In this document: in pieces, positions 1-13,560 of the stretch
Layout of the letters: the number at the start of each line of letters is the position of its first letter
How positions within the stretch are numbered: position 1 is the first letter of the stretch
NCBI GenBank assembly: GCA_018881555.1
Contig: JACAXG010000112.1
Coordinates: 868,001-932,000, forward strand
From: Amblyornis subalaris
Lineage: Eukaryota; Chordata; Aves; Passeriformes; Ptilonorhynchidae
DNA length: 64,000 nucleotides
Direction: 5' to 3'
Made by a program: the position numbers and the translations under genes
Notes under the pieces: generated by a model
Told to the model about the DNA's origin: nothing
The model's database searches: none
Seen by the model: the letters and a program-made list of their open reading frames with translations, nothing else

Positions 1-3000
1 CAGAGGCTGACAGAGTTTTGCCTGCAAGTGTATATAGAAGCAGAGTACTTCCTTCAAAAGTATCTGGCCAAGTACCTATAAACAATATAACAAGGGATAA
101 TAAGAAAGGGAGGAAGCCATAAAACCTGAGTTGCATTTTCAATTGTCTTATGAGTATTATTTTTCAAAAAAATAAACCATTTTTTTCTCTTTAATAACTG
201 GATCTAGACTAATGGTGGTTCTTGAACTAGACTTTTCAGATTTCCAGTAGGGAAACAACAACCTTTTGGCTTTACTTTTACAAATATCTGTATTTTGCTT
301 CCTCTTTGCCCATATAACAATATTTTGAGCATGACACTAACTTGTTTTTAGTTATTCTTTCCCATAAAGAGTTTGTTCCCACAGAGGAAGATTGATTTCA
401 ATTTACTTATTTATGCCCCGATTAGTCCCACTGAACTTGAGGCATTTAGCTAATACATCTGAATAATGGTATACTCCATCAAGTGCTGCTTGTATCAGTG
501 NAGAGACACTGGCATGCCCAGAGGACAAATCTGCTCTTTGTGGCACTGCACAAGGAAAGTTGTTCACTTTATGAAAATTAGAGAGAAAAAATGGGACTGA
601 TTCCTAACGTAAGAAGTTAAAAGAAGTACCAAGTCAGGCAGAATGAATCTACCCTTGAATATATAAACCTTTTCTAAGGANGAACATAAGAATTACTGTG
701 ATTTAAAACCCTTTTCTGTTATCAATTAATAAATCCTTGCATGACGGCACAACACATATACAACATATAAAAGGGAAAACTTTTTACTACAAAGGGGCAG
801 CAGAAGTATAAGTGAAATAACAAACAGGATTCATAAACCTTTTTCACTGTGCTATAAGTGCAGATCATATGCCAAATCAGTGAATGCAGAANGATATCAG
901 AAATTAATTTCACTATAAGTAGAAAACTTCATTGTCCAATGACAGGCAGTAGTGCAAATTGTATGAAGTGGAATTGAAGTTCTGCAATAGCAGGCTATGT
1001 TGAATTACCATTATTCTACTTAGCAGAAGACAAGGAAGATATATACTAGAATGGAAGAAAATAGAAAGGACATGAAAGNATTATCTGGCAGAAAAAGTTT
1101 TTTCTGAAAAGGAAACATCAATAAATATTGAGTAGTTTTTCCTGCTTTTTGTTATCTTTGCAATTTTTTCCTGCTTCTCCATCTAATGAAGATAATAAAG
1201 AGACTTTTAGATGTCTGCAGTTCATAATGAATGGGCTTTGGACCTGCAGATAACAGATAATTCAGAAGTTAGTCATTATGCAAAGGTCCCCTCCCAAACA
1301 GAGAGGAACCCATTAGAAGCCTAAAATTCTTGAGTGTCAACATTTCACGCTGTGTTCAGCCTTGTCCAGACCCTCCACAGAGACTGTATNTATCACAAGG
1401 TGTTTCTTTCAGCCTGTGAGCTGAAGAGCTAGGGAGAGGTGTAATCCTCTTCCTCACCTTTTCTGTTGCATTCTGTAATGGCAGATATCACCAACAGATG
1501 GAATATTATGAATTTTTTATGGTAAAAAGTTCAACAGTTATAATAAAATACATGAACCGGAGTATCTAGAGAGTAATAATCTATATTTTGCATTCTTAGC
1601 CTCCAGAAACGTATTTTTTAATTAATGCATCTGAAAGACATTTATTGCTTTGTCTACAAATGATAGTAAAGAAAAATATTCGTCAAAANAGCACGTTCTA
1701 TCTAATTTTTAAAGAATTCCATGTTTTCATTTAGATAGGTTTAAAATAAAAGACTTTTTGAGCAAATGGAAGTTTCTAAGTGCCAAATGCTGAAGAAGTG
1801 AGTTGGTAAAGTCTCTTAGGTTCATATTTAACATAAGGACATTATTTTCTAAATTTAAACATCTTCAGTATTGATCACTTCTGGTTTTGTGCCTTTTTTG
1901 AAAGATAAAAAAGGTCTTTAATATTCTCTTTCTTCAGTACATAAAAGTCTACCATATGTGGAGCAACGGAGAACAAAAGGGCTCAAAAGTCATAGGCTCA
2001 ACATACTTGTAACCTATTATTTCGAATAGTTTTCTGTAATTGTTTTAGAACAACACTTCACAGAACTTCAGTTTCCAGATGTACAATTCCACAGTAACTT
2101 TGCTAGCTGATACCACAGAGATTAAACAGAAAGACAGAACAACAAAAAAANATACCCACCATAATTTTGTGTTTCTACAAACACATATAATATATAAATT
2201 AACCATCTGTAATAAAAAAAACTAGCAGCAACCTATGCAACCATGAATCATCAGCTCTATATTAACCTGAAGATAAAGCGAGGTGGTCTTCCATTCTAGG
2301 TACAAAACTCTGTGTATTGAATTTTTTAAACTTGTTAAAAACCTGAAAAAATCACTGGGACTCTAGAAAACTTTGTAATCTGTAGCAATAGGATCCAGGT
2401 GCCAGTATTCATTCACCTTGATGCTTTCTAAGCTGGGTAATAATATTGTCACATTGAAGAAATTTTTCTCTCAGAACTATCTGACTAACATTCCTTGTGA
2501 CATTCACCCTTTTACTCTTTTTTGACACCTTTCTTTTTCCTTTTTTTTTCAAATGAAAAGAGCAGTATGAACTTAAGCCAATGGTTTAAAAAAGAGCATC
2601 TGGCAATAAGGCTGCTCATTGTTAAACAGCTCTTTCCTTTCAGAAGATGAAGGAAACGAGAATCAAAACATCAAATGATGCAAAGACTNTCACGAGGATA
2701 AACTGTTGAATTCTTGTAATTGCATGCACAATGAAACAATNGAACGTCAGTTACAGTGGCACCTTAAATCCTTATGGATTTTTTTCTATTTATCTTTTTT
2801 TTTTTAAAGTTCATGTTTTAAAAATAATATTGTTTATATCCTTGAATCTAGGCATAATGAACAAAAAAACAGCTCACACTCTGAAATGTGGTATTTCTAC
2901 CTACAGCATCAATTAGTTTAGCTACATATCTTAATTGTTATAAAAATAGCAATGTTCACACTTTTTTTTATCCCCTCAGGCATTTCAGGTAAATTAAAAG

Positions 3001-4804
3001 ACTTTGCTATTGTTTTAAGAAGACTATTGGCTATTTTCATTTGTTCTATTACATGTTTTTAATGATGGAAGTGGATAATGTTTGCATGTTCGTGAAAGCA
3101 TGAAAGTTAAATTTGTCTGAAGTAAACAAAGAAAAGGTTAAAGTGTTGGAGTACTTCCAGAGAGAGATGAATGTGGACCAAAGTTAGAAAGAGGATCTTC
3201 ATAGAATAAAGAGTCATGTTCTTGTATCATATTTTAAAGTTATCAAAAATAGATTTTCATAGCCAATTATACATGATGACAGGAAGCTGTGTAAACATTG
3301 GAAGGAGTATGTATTTATATTCATGAAATANAGACTCAGTTAATAAAGACTAATCCATTCTGCTAAAGTACTGAAAGAAAAGAATATTTGTAGACTCTCA
3401 TCACCCTTCTTGGTTACAGTTTATACTTCCTCAACTGATGTTTGGAAAAGACAACCCCATGTAAGCCTAGGTTAAACTTGAGGGCACATAGAAGCTGAAC
3501 CTTAGGANTGTTTAGTCCTTTCCCATTATTTGAAACTGGAGACATTCAAAGATAGTCTTGAGAACTACAAGTTCAGTATCTCTTTCTAGACAATATCTGT
3601 ACATACATTTTATTTTTCAGTTATTTTGCTGTTCTTACCACATCCACAGTCCATCTCAGCAACAGAGCATGGATTNTGCTCCTATCTCCTGGTTAATCAC
3701 CAAGACCTATAATCAGCTGTGACTATACATTTTGACCTCTGTTTTTATTTAAAAGACACCTATAGTGTTAACTATTAAAAAATCCCACTCTCTCAATAAA
3801 ATAACCCCTTATGGTGCTGATTCTTAAGATTTTTAATCATAGAGTACATGCTACTAATAATTTCAATATTTTGTTTTATTTCACAATATGACCGTGCATT
3901 CAGTATTTTTAAACACAGTGAGATTATTCTTCTACACTAAACAGAAAATAAGGGTCCACATAAAAAAGTACCATAACTATTCCATATTTAATTTGGTATG
4001 GGAAGGAGTTGTTTCTTTGTTTCATTTTCTATTTAGATTTTTAACTATTTGATTCCATAATCCAGAGTGACAAATTAACTAGGTTAAATTCCCGTAAAAA
4101 TGGCTCTTATGGCCATATAACATAGCTCTTCTTTCAATAAAAAAAAAATAGCTTTCACTGTTGATAATAGTTATCAAACAATTATTCTCTGTATTGATTT
4201 TATCCACAAATATTCATATGGTGATGAAGTCTAAATTCTGTGAACACTCTGTTCAACTATATTAACAAGTCTTAGATTTAACTAACAGTTGTTCTTTTCT
4301 AGATTTATTTTAGACTCTTTTTTCCTACCTTGTGCAGCCGAGCATCAGTCACCTTGTAAAAGTGACTGTGACAGCACCCTGACTTATTCAGAGCTTTGAG
4401 GTAAATTTATTCATACCTTTTTCATGCAGTAAAATACCAAGTTCAACAAAATTACTTTGAATCTCAAAATCTAGATTTCATTACTTGACAGAAAACCCTA
4501 TTCAAGAAACACTGGATCACAAAAAGAACAGATAATTTTCATTACAGTAGCCAGCTCATCTCTACAGTGTCACTATTATGATTCCAGTGGAATTATTATT
4601 TGTTTCCTTCATGAGAAAGACAGCAGGCATTTTAGGTCATCAGTGAATTTCTACTCATTTATCACAAATGTAATATTTATTGTTATTCAACCCTATAGAC
4701 AGCCTTCTGTAAGAGACACTTTCTTAAGAAAATATGTGATGATTTAGCAGGGCTTCATGCAAAAGTTTGTTTAGAAGTTTTTTTCATATGGTTCTCTACT
4801 GGGA
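1..4804. other. Gene-free AT-rich unique sequence
   Basis: No open frame of convincing length, no splice-flanked exon and no recognisable repeat family was found on either strand. The stretch is AT-rich, with short A and T homopolymers (for example T runs near 2540 and 2796 and an A run near 4141) and isolated N characters. It is best described as ordinary intergenic or intronic avian DNA. Confidence 0.7.
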
Positions 4805-5455
4805 ACCAACTGCAGCTTTGCAGAGAAGTACCTGGGCATGCTGATGGGCAACAACATGAACGTGGATCAGCAATGTGTCCTTGTAGCAAAGATCAGCAAC
4901 CTCCCAGCTGCATTATGAAAACTCTTGCCAGCAGGTTGAGGGAGGTGATGCCTCCCCATCCTCAACCCTGGTGAGGCTGTATCTGGAGGGCTGCTTACAG
5001 GTTTGGTNGACATATTGGAGTGAATCCAACAAAAGGCTGCATGTTAAGGGACTGCATCATGCTTCATATGAGGAAGACGGAGAGAGCTGAGTTTGTTTAA
5101 CCTGGAGAAAAGAAGGCTACAGGGGACCTATCAACAGTCCGCAAATACTAACACACTGTCTCTTGAGGTGTGTGTTGGGAGGGCAAGAGAGACACGAGTG
5201 TAAACAGAAACCAGAGAGGTCCAAACTGGCTATCAGGGGAACCAACTACACCGTGAGGTCAGCCACACAGTCGATCAGGTTGCCCATAGAAACTGTGCAG
5301 GCTCTATACTCAGAGGTTTTCAAGACCTGTCTGGACAAAGTCTTGAATGTCCCAGTCTGACATCAGAGCTCTGTCTGCTTTGAACAGGAGCCTGGGCTAA
5401 AGAACTCCTCATGTACCTTGAATCATCCTGTTGTCCTATGGTCCTATCCTACCTG
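4805..5455 (+). mobile_element. CR1 LINE fragment, old and diverged, 3' half of ORF2 plus 3' UTR
   Basis: This stretch follows the CR1 retrotransposon layout in the sense direction. It begins with a segment like the reverse transcriptase C-terminal region (leucine-rich 'GMLMGNNMNVDQQC' type reading near 4830-4880), then 'TLVRLYLEGC' near 4968-5003, then 'LSLFNLEKRRLQGTYQ' near 5085-5130, and ends in a 3' UTR-like tail near 5330-5455. CR1 is the dominant LINE of birds and copies itself by target-primed reverse transcription. This copy is 5' truncated, carries stops and frameshifts, and has no clear terminal octamer, so it is dead and old. Its GC content is visibly higher than the flanks. The 65-codon open frame at 5163-5360 lies inside it and is not a gene. 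Family assignment is from memory of the CR1 consensus; exact ends are approximate. Confidence 0.85.
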
Positions 5456-6650
5456 GTCTCTCTTTGCTTCGTCCAAAGACCATGAGTCTCCCTCAGATCT
5501 TATGCATTATCTACCATCTTTAGTCAGGTGTCTCAAATACTGTAGGGTACCTCAAATTGCTTCATAGCACTGTGTAGAACAAANTGAAGCAATGCCAAAG
5601 CCTCCCTATTTTAAATACATATTTCCCTGTTTTAAACTGGTATCTAAGCTGCCATTACAGTCAACTCATACCTAATGTGGGATTTAACGATACAGAGTTT
5701 GGTTCTCAGTGAAAGGTGATGAGGTGGACAACTGTAGGTTATCCAAGACACACATAACAGGTTTCTTCACTATAAGAAATAACATTTAAGATAACCAGAA
5801 TCTCAGAGGAACCATTGATGATCCTCAGTGGTTCCTCAGAGTGATACCTCACCATACCAACTCTTAACCTTAGTCATGAAGTCAGTGGGGTTTTACTTAC
5901 CTCAAACTAGACATACATGGCCTGCTCCAGTTTTGCAAAGATGTCATCAAGTGTAAAAATCAAATGCTCAGAGATGTCTGACATAACACTGTGGCCTTGT
6001 AGATATAATAGGATTTACGGGAGAGCCATGGGCTTTTTGGAGTGGCAGCTGGACACCAGGACCAATACCCTAGGGTATTCTAGAATGACAGCATTATGTA
6101 GCCAACTACTTAATCTGAATAAGCTCTCTGTAGTCTGCTGATATACTGAGCAGGGTCTCAGTTCAACTGCCATGTATGTAGGGTTTTAATGTCATTTCAA
6201 ACACCCTCAGTTGTCATGAGTATCTGCTAGCACCACACTTACGTTTCAAATTCACCGATGCATTCTAAACATTACAAGATGCCTTTGAAAATGACAATTG
6301 AAGAGTTTCAAATATCCTTAAGAAAGAGTTTTTTATATATAGATATACACACACCCCCACAGACAACCCCCATATTTAGCCAGCTATATTTGCATATCTA
6401 AGTTTAGAAATCAACCATCTGGAACTGCATTTTACCCAAGGAAACATTAACTGTGTTGTATAATAACTAAGAGTCCTTTCCAAACTGCTGACTCCTCAGG
6501 CAAGGAACAGATTCTGAGAGTCAAATGCTGATATGCTAATTTAGATAACATCACTTCCTTNGGTTACAGATTTTCATTGATGGTAGAACAACATGAAGTA
6601 GGTAAGAGATAAGATTTGAACTGGAATTTCATTTTGGTTGAGGGGTGGCT

Positions 6651-6664
6651 AACTCTCGAGAGTT
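6651..6664. repeat. Perfect 14-bp palindrome AACTCTCGAGAGTT
   Basis: The sequence equals its own reverse complement over 14 bases and contains a CTCGAG core. It lies 12 bases upstream of a second perfect hairpin. It may be chance or a protein-binding palindrome; no function can be assigned. Confidence 0.9.
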
Positions 6665-6676
6665 TCAATTTTCTAG

Positions 6677-6698
6677 CTAAATGAGTTGTCTCATTTAG
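6677..6698. repeat. Inverted repeat, 9-bp arms with 4-base loop
   Basis: The arm CTAAATGAG at 6677-6685 is followed by TTGT and then its exact reverse complement CTCATTTAG at 6690-6698. It would form a short stem-loop in single-stranded DNA or RNA. Confidence 0.9.
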
Positions 6699-9600
6699 AC
6701 AGTGTTGTTGGCCATGTATCTGGGCAACTGCTCAGGACCTAATACTGAAATTACCTAAACACTAGATGTACTAATAAGAAAATGAATCCAGCAGTAAATA
6801 AGAAAAAAAAATCTCTGAATANTCTTCTTTGTTGACTAGTACCCGAGTTGTAATTCAAGCTTTGATATNTGTTCATACATACCATCTGTATAAATATAAC
6901 TAAAACACACATTGTTTTTTATTAATTCCTTTAAAATGTCTATTCATAAAGGTTTATTTAAATTTTCTTAATCAAAGCTATTTTTACTTTATGAAATAGA
7001 ATTAAAACTTTGCTGGCAGTTGCATTCAGACAGAAATCTGCAAACCATCTGTGACTCGAAACCACAGTACATAGCCAGACTATCCCTTGTCTCAGAAAAA
7101 TACTAGCCCACTTGACTCTTTAATGACTGCCTAGAAGGCATTTTTCCTCTGGGACAATGAAATTGGCAGCTCTGGCACATTCTTCTTAGTACAAATGATG
7201 ATGCACCCTTGTTTTAATTACCATCATAAGAAAATCACAGGAACACTATGAGGCTTATTTCATGTCTTCTTTTCTTTTTCCTAATTTATTTCTCTTTGTA
7301 ATTTTTTTTTACTTTTTGTCTGGAAAAGTTTTGGTTTGCTTGTTTTCTTTCTAANAATGCTAGAAAATTCTGAAATATCTGCTTGTTCGTGAACTACCAC
7401 AGCAAAAATAATTCTAAATAACTACAGAAGATTTTACCATGAATCATTGTACAGTTTTGCAAGCAAATGAACAAAGACAGTCAGTAAGAATAATCAAAGA
7501 AGGATAAAAATTCAACTTTAACAGCCAGGATGAGTAGGGAAAATACCTATTACAATCAAAAAGTATATGCATTTAGAGTGATGCAATAAATACCGTTTTG
7601 CTTCAAATGAAAGAAGNAGAAGAAACACAAGAATCAAAATATGGAAAACATAATATTAACACTCTTGATGCTACTGAAATTCAAAGAACAATGAGAATTA
7701 CATATGATCTATTCAGATGATGTGCAATATAAATATAACAACATTTGTGTACAGAATCTGTATTGTTTTTGTTCATCTTATTGTAAACCTTATTGAAAAG
7801 TCTTAGGAAATACAGTGTTTTTTCTGTGAAGAGATTATTTTCCTGAGGAATATCTATTTGCTNCTTACAAAATCAGCACCTTACAGCTACCTCTGAAAAG
7901 CATATTCACCTAATCTGCGTAGTCCTCAGAGACACAGAATTTAAAGGCAATTAAATCGTGCTTATAATTTAGGTCATATTATGGCTTCTAAACGAGTTAC
8001 AAATTGTTGGTATTAATTATGCATTAACTTTAAATAGGTTTTGCCTTTTAATATAAAACCAATTTCCGGATGGCTATGGATTTTTTCATCTTCCCCTTTT
8101 GGCTTGTAAAACCNTTTGTTTACTCTATGCACATGTGCTAAAATAATGAATTCCTGATGAAGTCTGGTGCAAACGAATGTTCTGTTCTTTCANTTCAAAG
8201 CTGAGTGACTTTTGGACTTCTGACAGAATTGGTTTGAGACACATATTTATAAAAAATATTGTAATAGGTATACGTAGACCTATGATACAGCAGGTTCCAC
8301 ACCTCCAACAGTGATTATTTTCCCAATAAATCATTATGTTTTACTTTATGATGTCCAAATAGATATTTTGCACAGATAAAAAGTCTTGCAATTTAAAATA
8401 TATTTTATATTTCCACATAGATTGGAGACTCAATGCTGAATACAGAAGTTTACTGAAAAGAAGATAAGGCCAAGCAGTTGTGTGATCTATCATGNTTTTT
8501 TCTGGGAGTTCTTGGAAGTAGGTGATAATGTTTTATAAAGTTGTCCTCATACCTTTTTTCTAAAACCCCACTCCAGGGGTGTGACACGGTATTTAAGTTT
8601 ACCTTGCTGATATACACAAAATTGACAAGAGACCTTTGGATCTGTGAAAAGCATGACATTCCTGAGACTGAAAGAGCTTTTATTATCAATTCTGTAATAC
8701 CTCAGAAACAACTATGTGTACAGGCAGCTGGCAGCTTTTCCATTAAGTGGCAGCCCCATCCTATGGTCCATTGCCTCTAATGCTCACCAAATAATCAGCT
8801 GATGTATCTATTCGCTCCTCTCTCTTTGATAAAATACTTAGTTACAGTGACNGATAGCTTCTTTGAGACTGTTTGGCTCGGAGAAACAGAATGACACATT
8901 TAAATTCTGGATTTTGACAATCTTTATTGTAAATGTGTATAATGGCCCAATGGAAAGTCCAGCTTCCAAGTAATGCTGTCTTTTCTGCTGACCTGCTGTA
9001 GATGCTTTTTACACAAGTATTCCTGGAGTAATTTATATAGCTGTATGATACAAAGAGTCACCATACCATTAAACAGCATTTTCTTGTTGGTTTCGTTTCT
9101 GTAAGCTATCTTTGTTGTTGTTTTCATAGACATACATAGCTTGCATTAGTAGAAGATTTAAAATCTTGATGCTGTAATCAAAACACTTGCTAAAATATTC
9201 CGAGACAAATAACCTAANAGAAAGATTAAATTTTAAAATATTTTAGAACTTTCAGAATTGCCAAAGATGTGCAGAAATTGATAAAAGAGGGATTTAAAGG
9301 ACCATAAAAGTAACTGATTTGGAGAGAAAATTACTTTATATTCCTAAATTTAGTTATTTTTTTACAGAAAAAAGTCATTAAGGGACTGCCCAGGTATATT
9401 ATACCTATATCAGTGAAGAAACCATAAGCCCTAGCATTCACAAAAAGTCAAAACACTTAATCAAATTTGAAAAAAAAAAAAAGGAGAGAATAAATAGTGA
9501 CATAGGGTAGAAAAACAGGATGAAAATGTAGGCTCATGAAGCATGTAGCTTCAGATTGGCAATAGTAGCTAACAGGAGGACCTCTTGGCAGAGAAGCAGA

Positions 9601-9757
9601 TTGCTGAAGTGTATTTCAGTCTGTCCTATCCNGATAGGGCTAATGTCCTGTAAATAGTGGTCTTATATCTTCTGAACAGGCAAAATGCCATACAACAGAC
9701 GGATATGAATATTAGCATGAAAAATATTATTATGTACTTCGTGTTTGAGTTTTACAG

Positions 9758-9780
9758 TCTGTAGTCTGGCAGACTACAGA
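9758..9780. repeat. Inverted repeat, 10-bp arms with 3-base loop
   Basis: TCTGTAGTCT at 9758-9767 is followed by GGC and then its exact reverse complement AGACTACAGA at 9771-9780. A partial direct repeat of the right arm (ACTACAGAAA) follows at about 9783-9793. It is the tightest perfect hairpin I noticed in the window. No flanking duplication marks it as a transposon end. Confidence 0.9.
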
Positions 9781-12700
9781 AAACTACAGAAACAGCNTTG
9801 TAGCAGGTTGTAGACAGTTTTTGAAAAAATACATGCTATTATTACTCAATTTAAATAATTAAGCTTTCGAAGAAACAGTCCTATAGGAGGCAGTCTAACT
9901 ATTTCTGAAGCCTATAAATTAAGCTTATTGATTAAGAAATAGCATAAGAAATAAACNTGTTATTATAAGAATTTTAAATCTCAAGACAGTTCAAAGGTAA
10001 NTGAAGTCAATAAAAGTTATTATATTTTATTCAATGAAGCTTTTTCTCTGACCAAAGGTTAATGCTGAATGAATCAAATTTTCAGAATTAGTCATTCCTA
10101 ATAATAAATAGTAAAAACATCAATATTCAGATATAATTTCTGAATTAAATTTAAAAAAACTTNATAATGAGAAGCTTTCTATTCTCATATTATTTCCCCC
10201 CAAAACCATGGAGTAAATGAAATTTAGAAAAAGAAGAATTACAATAAGGAAATAGTGAAGAAGTAAATTCTCTGAATTAACATTGCACCNTATTGTAACA
10301 ACTGAAACCAAGATTCAAACTCAATCAGCNNATANACTAGATAATATTCAGTCATGTTGAATTGTGCATAACCAGTAGTTTTCAACACAATATATTACTT
10401 ATTTGGAAAAGGATCTAAAAACTTTTACACTGAAAGATATACATATATATATATGTATGAAAGAACCAGAGAAGCAAGTATATATGTGTATGTATATGTT
10501 TGTATGTACAGCATATAGATTTTATTGCTATGTTAAATGAGGAAATTTTGTTGATCTTAAAACCTGAAATCTTTCCCTTACACTTCCCTTATTTAGCTGT
10601 TTACCAAAAATTCTAAAGCTCAGGCACAACTAGTTGCACTTCAAAAAAAAATAAGTATGACTTTCCACTAACACACATGAAGTTTTAAAGAAGAAATGAA
10701 GTGGCTCAAAAATAAATGTCTAATACTTATGCTTCCCAAATTTTCCCTGCACACATTTCAAATCTTTTTTTTTTCATAGGTAAATAAATAAAATGAGGCT
10801 ATAATATGGTTCAGATCATGTAGGTCACATTATCATGAAACTAATGCATAGTGACATTATGCCACCTGAAATATTCAACCAGCAAAGACCCTTGTCTCTC
10901 AGCCTCAGTGTCATTTTTAACTATGATTTAGTCTTTTTTTTTTTCCTTGAAGATAGAACTCAAAAGAACTGAAAAGCTCCAATAATAACAATTGAAACAG
11001 TAAAAATCTGTATGCAGAGGTCAAGATGATCTAAGGTCAATAACCTAGTCTTTGAAGTTTTCAAGTGGGCCAGTCACAAGTTCAAAAAAATTATGGGAGT
11101 AAGAAGGATTTCATGATCCAGTCTCATGATCTCATACTAGTTTTGTCTATTTTTCTTTGTCAGGTACTTTTGGAATAGAATTGTTCATTNTGAGTTAGTC
11201 TGAGAATTTTTGTATTTCTGACTGTGTAGAGAGACTTGATTCTAAATTCCAGNATAATGCATAAAAAGCCATCATAAATGTAGGGAAAGCAACTATTTCT
11301 AGGTGTCAATTTTGTTCAGCAAATAACTCACCCTCTACTATGACCTGCTATATGGGAACTATTTCCCTTCTCAAAGACCTTGCTCAGAGCTAAGTGAGAT
11401 ATAGAAAAAAAAAAGTCCTAAAGGACTAGATACATACAGTGTCTCCAAATTCTGCCCTAAATTACTCTGGTAACCAAGAACACGAACCTATTCCTAGAGT
11501 AAAATGGTGCTCCCTAGAGCTTGAATTTCAGAGACAGTGTGCACATGCTTCATTACTACTCACACAGGGGAAAATAGCCTGAAACAGTGCAATAAGATAC
11601 TCTTTTATCACCCTTCATTTTAGCTAATCAAAATGTGGCACCCATTTGCTGAGTAACGTGATAGTCAAGAAGGGAAGTTGTGCAACAGAGCNGGATAATG
11701 TGTGTCAGCACCCTCATTAAGGAGTATGCAAATTCTGTAAAGCAAGCAAATTGAAAGCATAAGTTAGCAGCAGGCCTCCTGAGATTGAGGAGGACTTTCT
11801 TCACTTGATTAGGTAAGCACTCCTAATGAGGATGCAGAGTAAGAAGATGCAAGAGCTGCCCTAGTACAAATACTTGCTGTCCGAAATTAGGAGTTTCTAG
11901 TTCTATGCTCAAAAGCTACAGGGTTTCATAGCAGTATAGGACAAAATATTTATAGAGTGTATGTAAAGATGATCTAGTTGACTGTACAAAACCAAAACAG
12001 GACTACAAGGCTTACATCATTTTACATCATCTTACTTCAGTGAGAGTTTTTATATGTACTCAGTAGGATGCGGAGTGTCGGGGGTTTTTTTTGCTTTGCT
12101 TTGTTTTTATCTTTGTTCACAACAGAAAATAGTGTTGGTAGATTGCATCGAGCACATAACACAAAACATGCCATATTTATGTTCTATACAGTCTTGTTTT
12201 CCTAATTTTCTAATTAAATATATTTTTTCTCAGAAAGACAAGATTCAAGCTTGTTGTTTAATATCCAAATCATTGCTTATAATGTGTATATAAATTTGTT
12301 TCTGCATATTTGGCAACTTANAGCTTATTCCCACTGCCGATGCCAGCATTTGTCACTGCATTGATACGTAGATTATTATACAGTGATTAGTTCTATAATT
12401 CTCTACAGACTAGTCTAAACATATCTAATACCCTTTAAACAAACAGCACATTCATTCTGCCTCTTACTGACATTTGCGCTGGGAAGCTGGGTAGGTGTAA
12501 AAAGTTGCTTTATTATGTTTCAATGAAATAGGTGAAATGTCTATATTTCCTGGCATTGTGTAATGAAAAATATTGATCTTTACATATATAATATCATGCT
12601 AAGTTTTGGGGCTGCAACAAAAACCACAAGGTTTCCTGCTGCCCCAGTTTCTCTCTTGAATGCCACCCAGCCTCGTCACTTCTAGACTGTTCTCTGTCTT

Positions 12701-13179
12701 TTCTCTCACAATTTTTTATTTCAAATTCTCTGCCCCACTGCAATTCTTGATTTTTGACCCCTTAACCTCATATCTGTTAGCAGCTGCCTAATTCAGCTGT
12801 CTGAAAGAGATCAGACAGATGCAATTCCCTGTCCATAGGTACAACCAGCAGAGAGGCCGAGCACATACTACCAGCAGGTAGGCAAACCCACATGTATTCA
12901 CATATGCACAGACAGACACACAGATCAGCACCGACACTCAGCACTCACAAGGACACAGACACCTACGGCCTTTTCCTTTTCCCCTCTCTGATCAGGATGG
13001 GAGTTCATTAGTAGAAAGTATATATGACTTGTGCTCCAGTGGCTGGCAGTCAAATCCCTACACAAACCCATGCATTTAGAAAAGATTTATTTGCCCTCAG
13101 AAAGAGATAGAAATTAATTTTAATGAGAAAATAGGAGAGACTGTGGTGATCAGGTGCAAAAAATGGCCATGAGTATGGA
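9781..13179. other. Gene-free unique sequence
   Basis: AT-rich sequence without a supported gene. It includes a TA/TG-rich simple repeat at about 10436-10512 and a somewhat GC-richer, CA-rich part at about 12600-12970 with imperfect ACAGACACACAGA-type motifs. The latter could be a decayed LTR or simple-repeat remnant, but no ends or target duplications were found. Confidence 0.6.
10436..10512. repeat. Imperfect (TA)n/(TG)n simple repeat
   Basis: An ATATATATATAT core near 10441-10455 is followed by TATATGTGTATGTATATG-type sequence near 10479-10508. It is an ordinary interrupted dinucleotide microsatellite. Confidence 0.7.
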
Positions 13180-13560
13180 TTAGCAACCTGTTTGTAATTG
13201 ATCAACACTTTTTATGCCTTTTTCCCTTCTATGTCCCCATACTTGCTCCAACCCAAACCTCCTCGATCTATGTATTTCTCTGTGTTTGACTCCTCCATAA
13301 TATTCAATAAAATGTCTTGCACAACCTCCCAATATTGTTTGTGGTATCTTATAATGAGTCTTGTATATTCCCACAATCTACTTTGGTTACCACATAATAA
13401 ATTTTGTTCCATTTCCAAATTCTTTCCACTTCATCATGAGCTGTTCCCCTTTGTTTTTGAAGCCTCCTGGTGTATATTGTCCTGTTTCTTATTGCAGATT
13501 ACCAATGCATTGATTGCTTTTTCTGGGTAGACCTCAGGAGCAGACAATTCTTTGAGGTAC
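13180..13560. other. Stretch open in several frames on both strands, no recognised product
   Basis: The plus strand is open for 110 codons (13198-13530). The minus strand is open for 64 and 68 codons in two overlapping frames (13180-13374 and 13212-13418). I recognise no domain in any of these translations. The plus frame is rich in Phe, Ser and Leu, as expected from pyrimidine-rich DNA. There is no start context, splice signal or poly(A) signal that would favour a gene. Chance depletion of stop codons, or a decayed mobile element, explains it best. Confidence 0.3.

Larger units (their letters stand above)
5456..9757. other. Gene-free unique sequence with two adjacent palindromes
   Basis: No gene is supported. 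The stretch is AT-rich unique sequence with occasional single N characters. The part from about 5700 to 6250 is slightly richer in GC and holds a 74-codon open frame (5917-6141) with no recognisable domain. Two perfect inverted repeats sit close together at 6651-6698. The rest shows nothing I can name. Confidence 0.6.
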
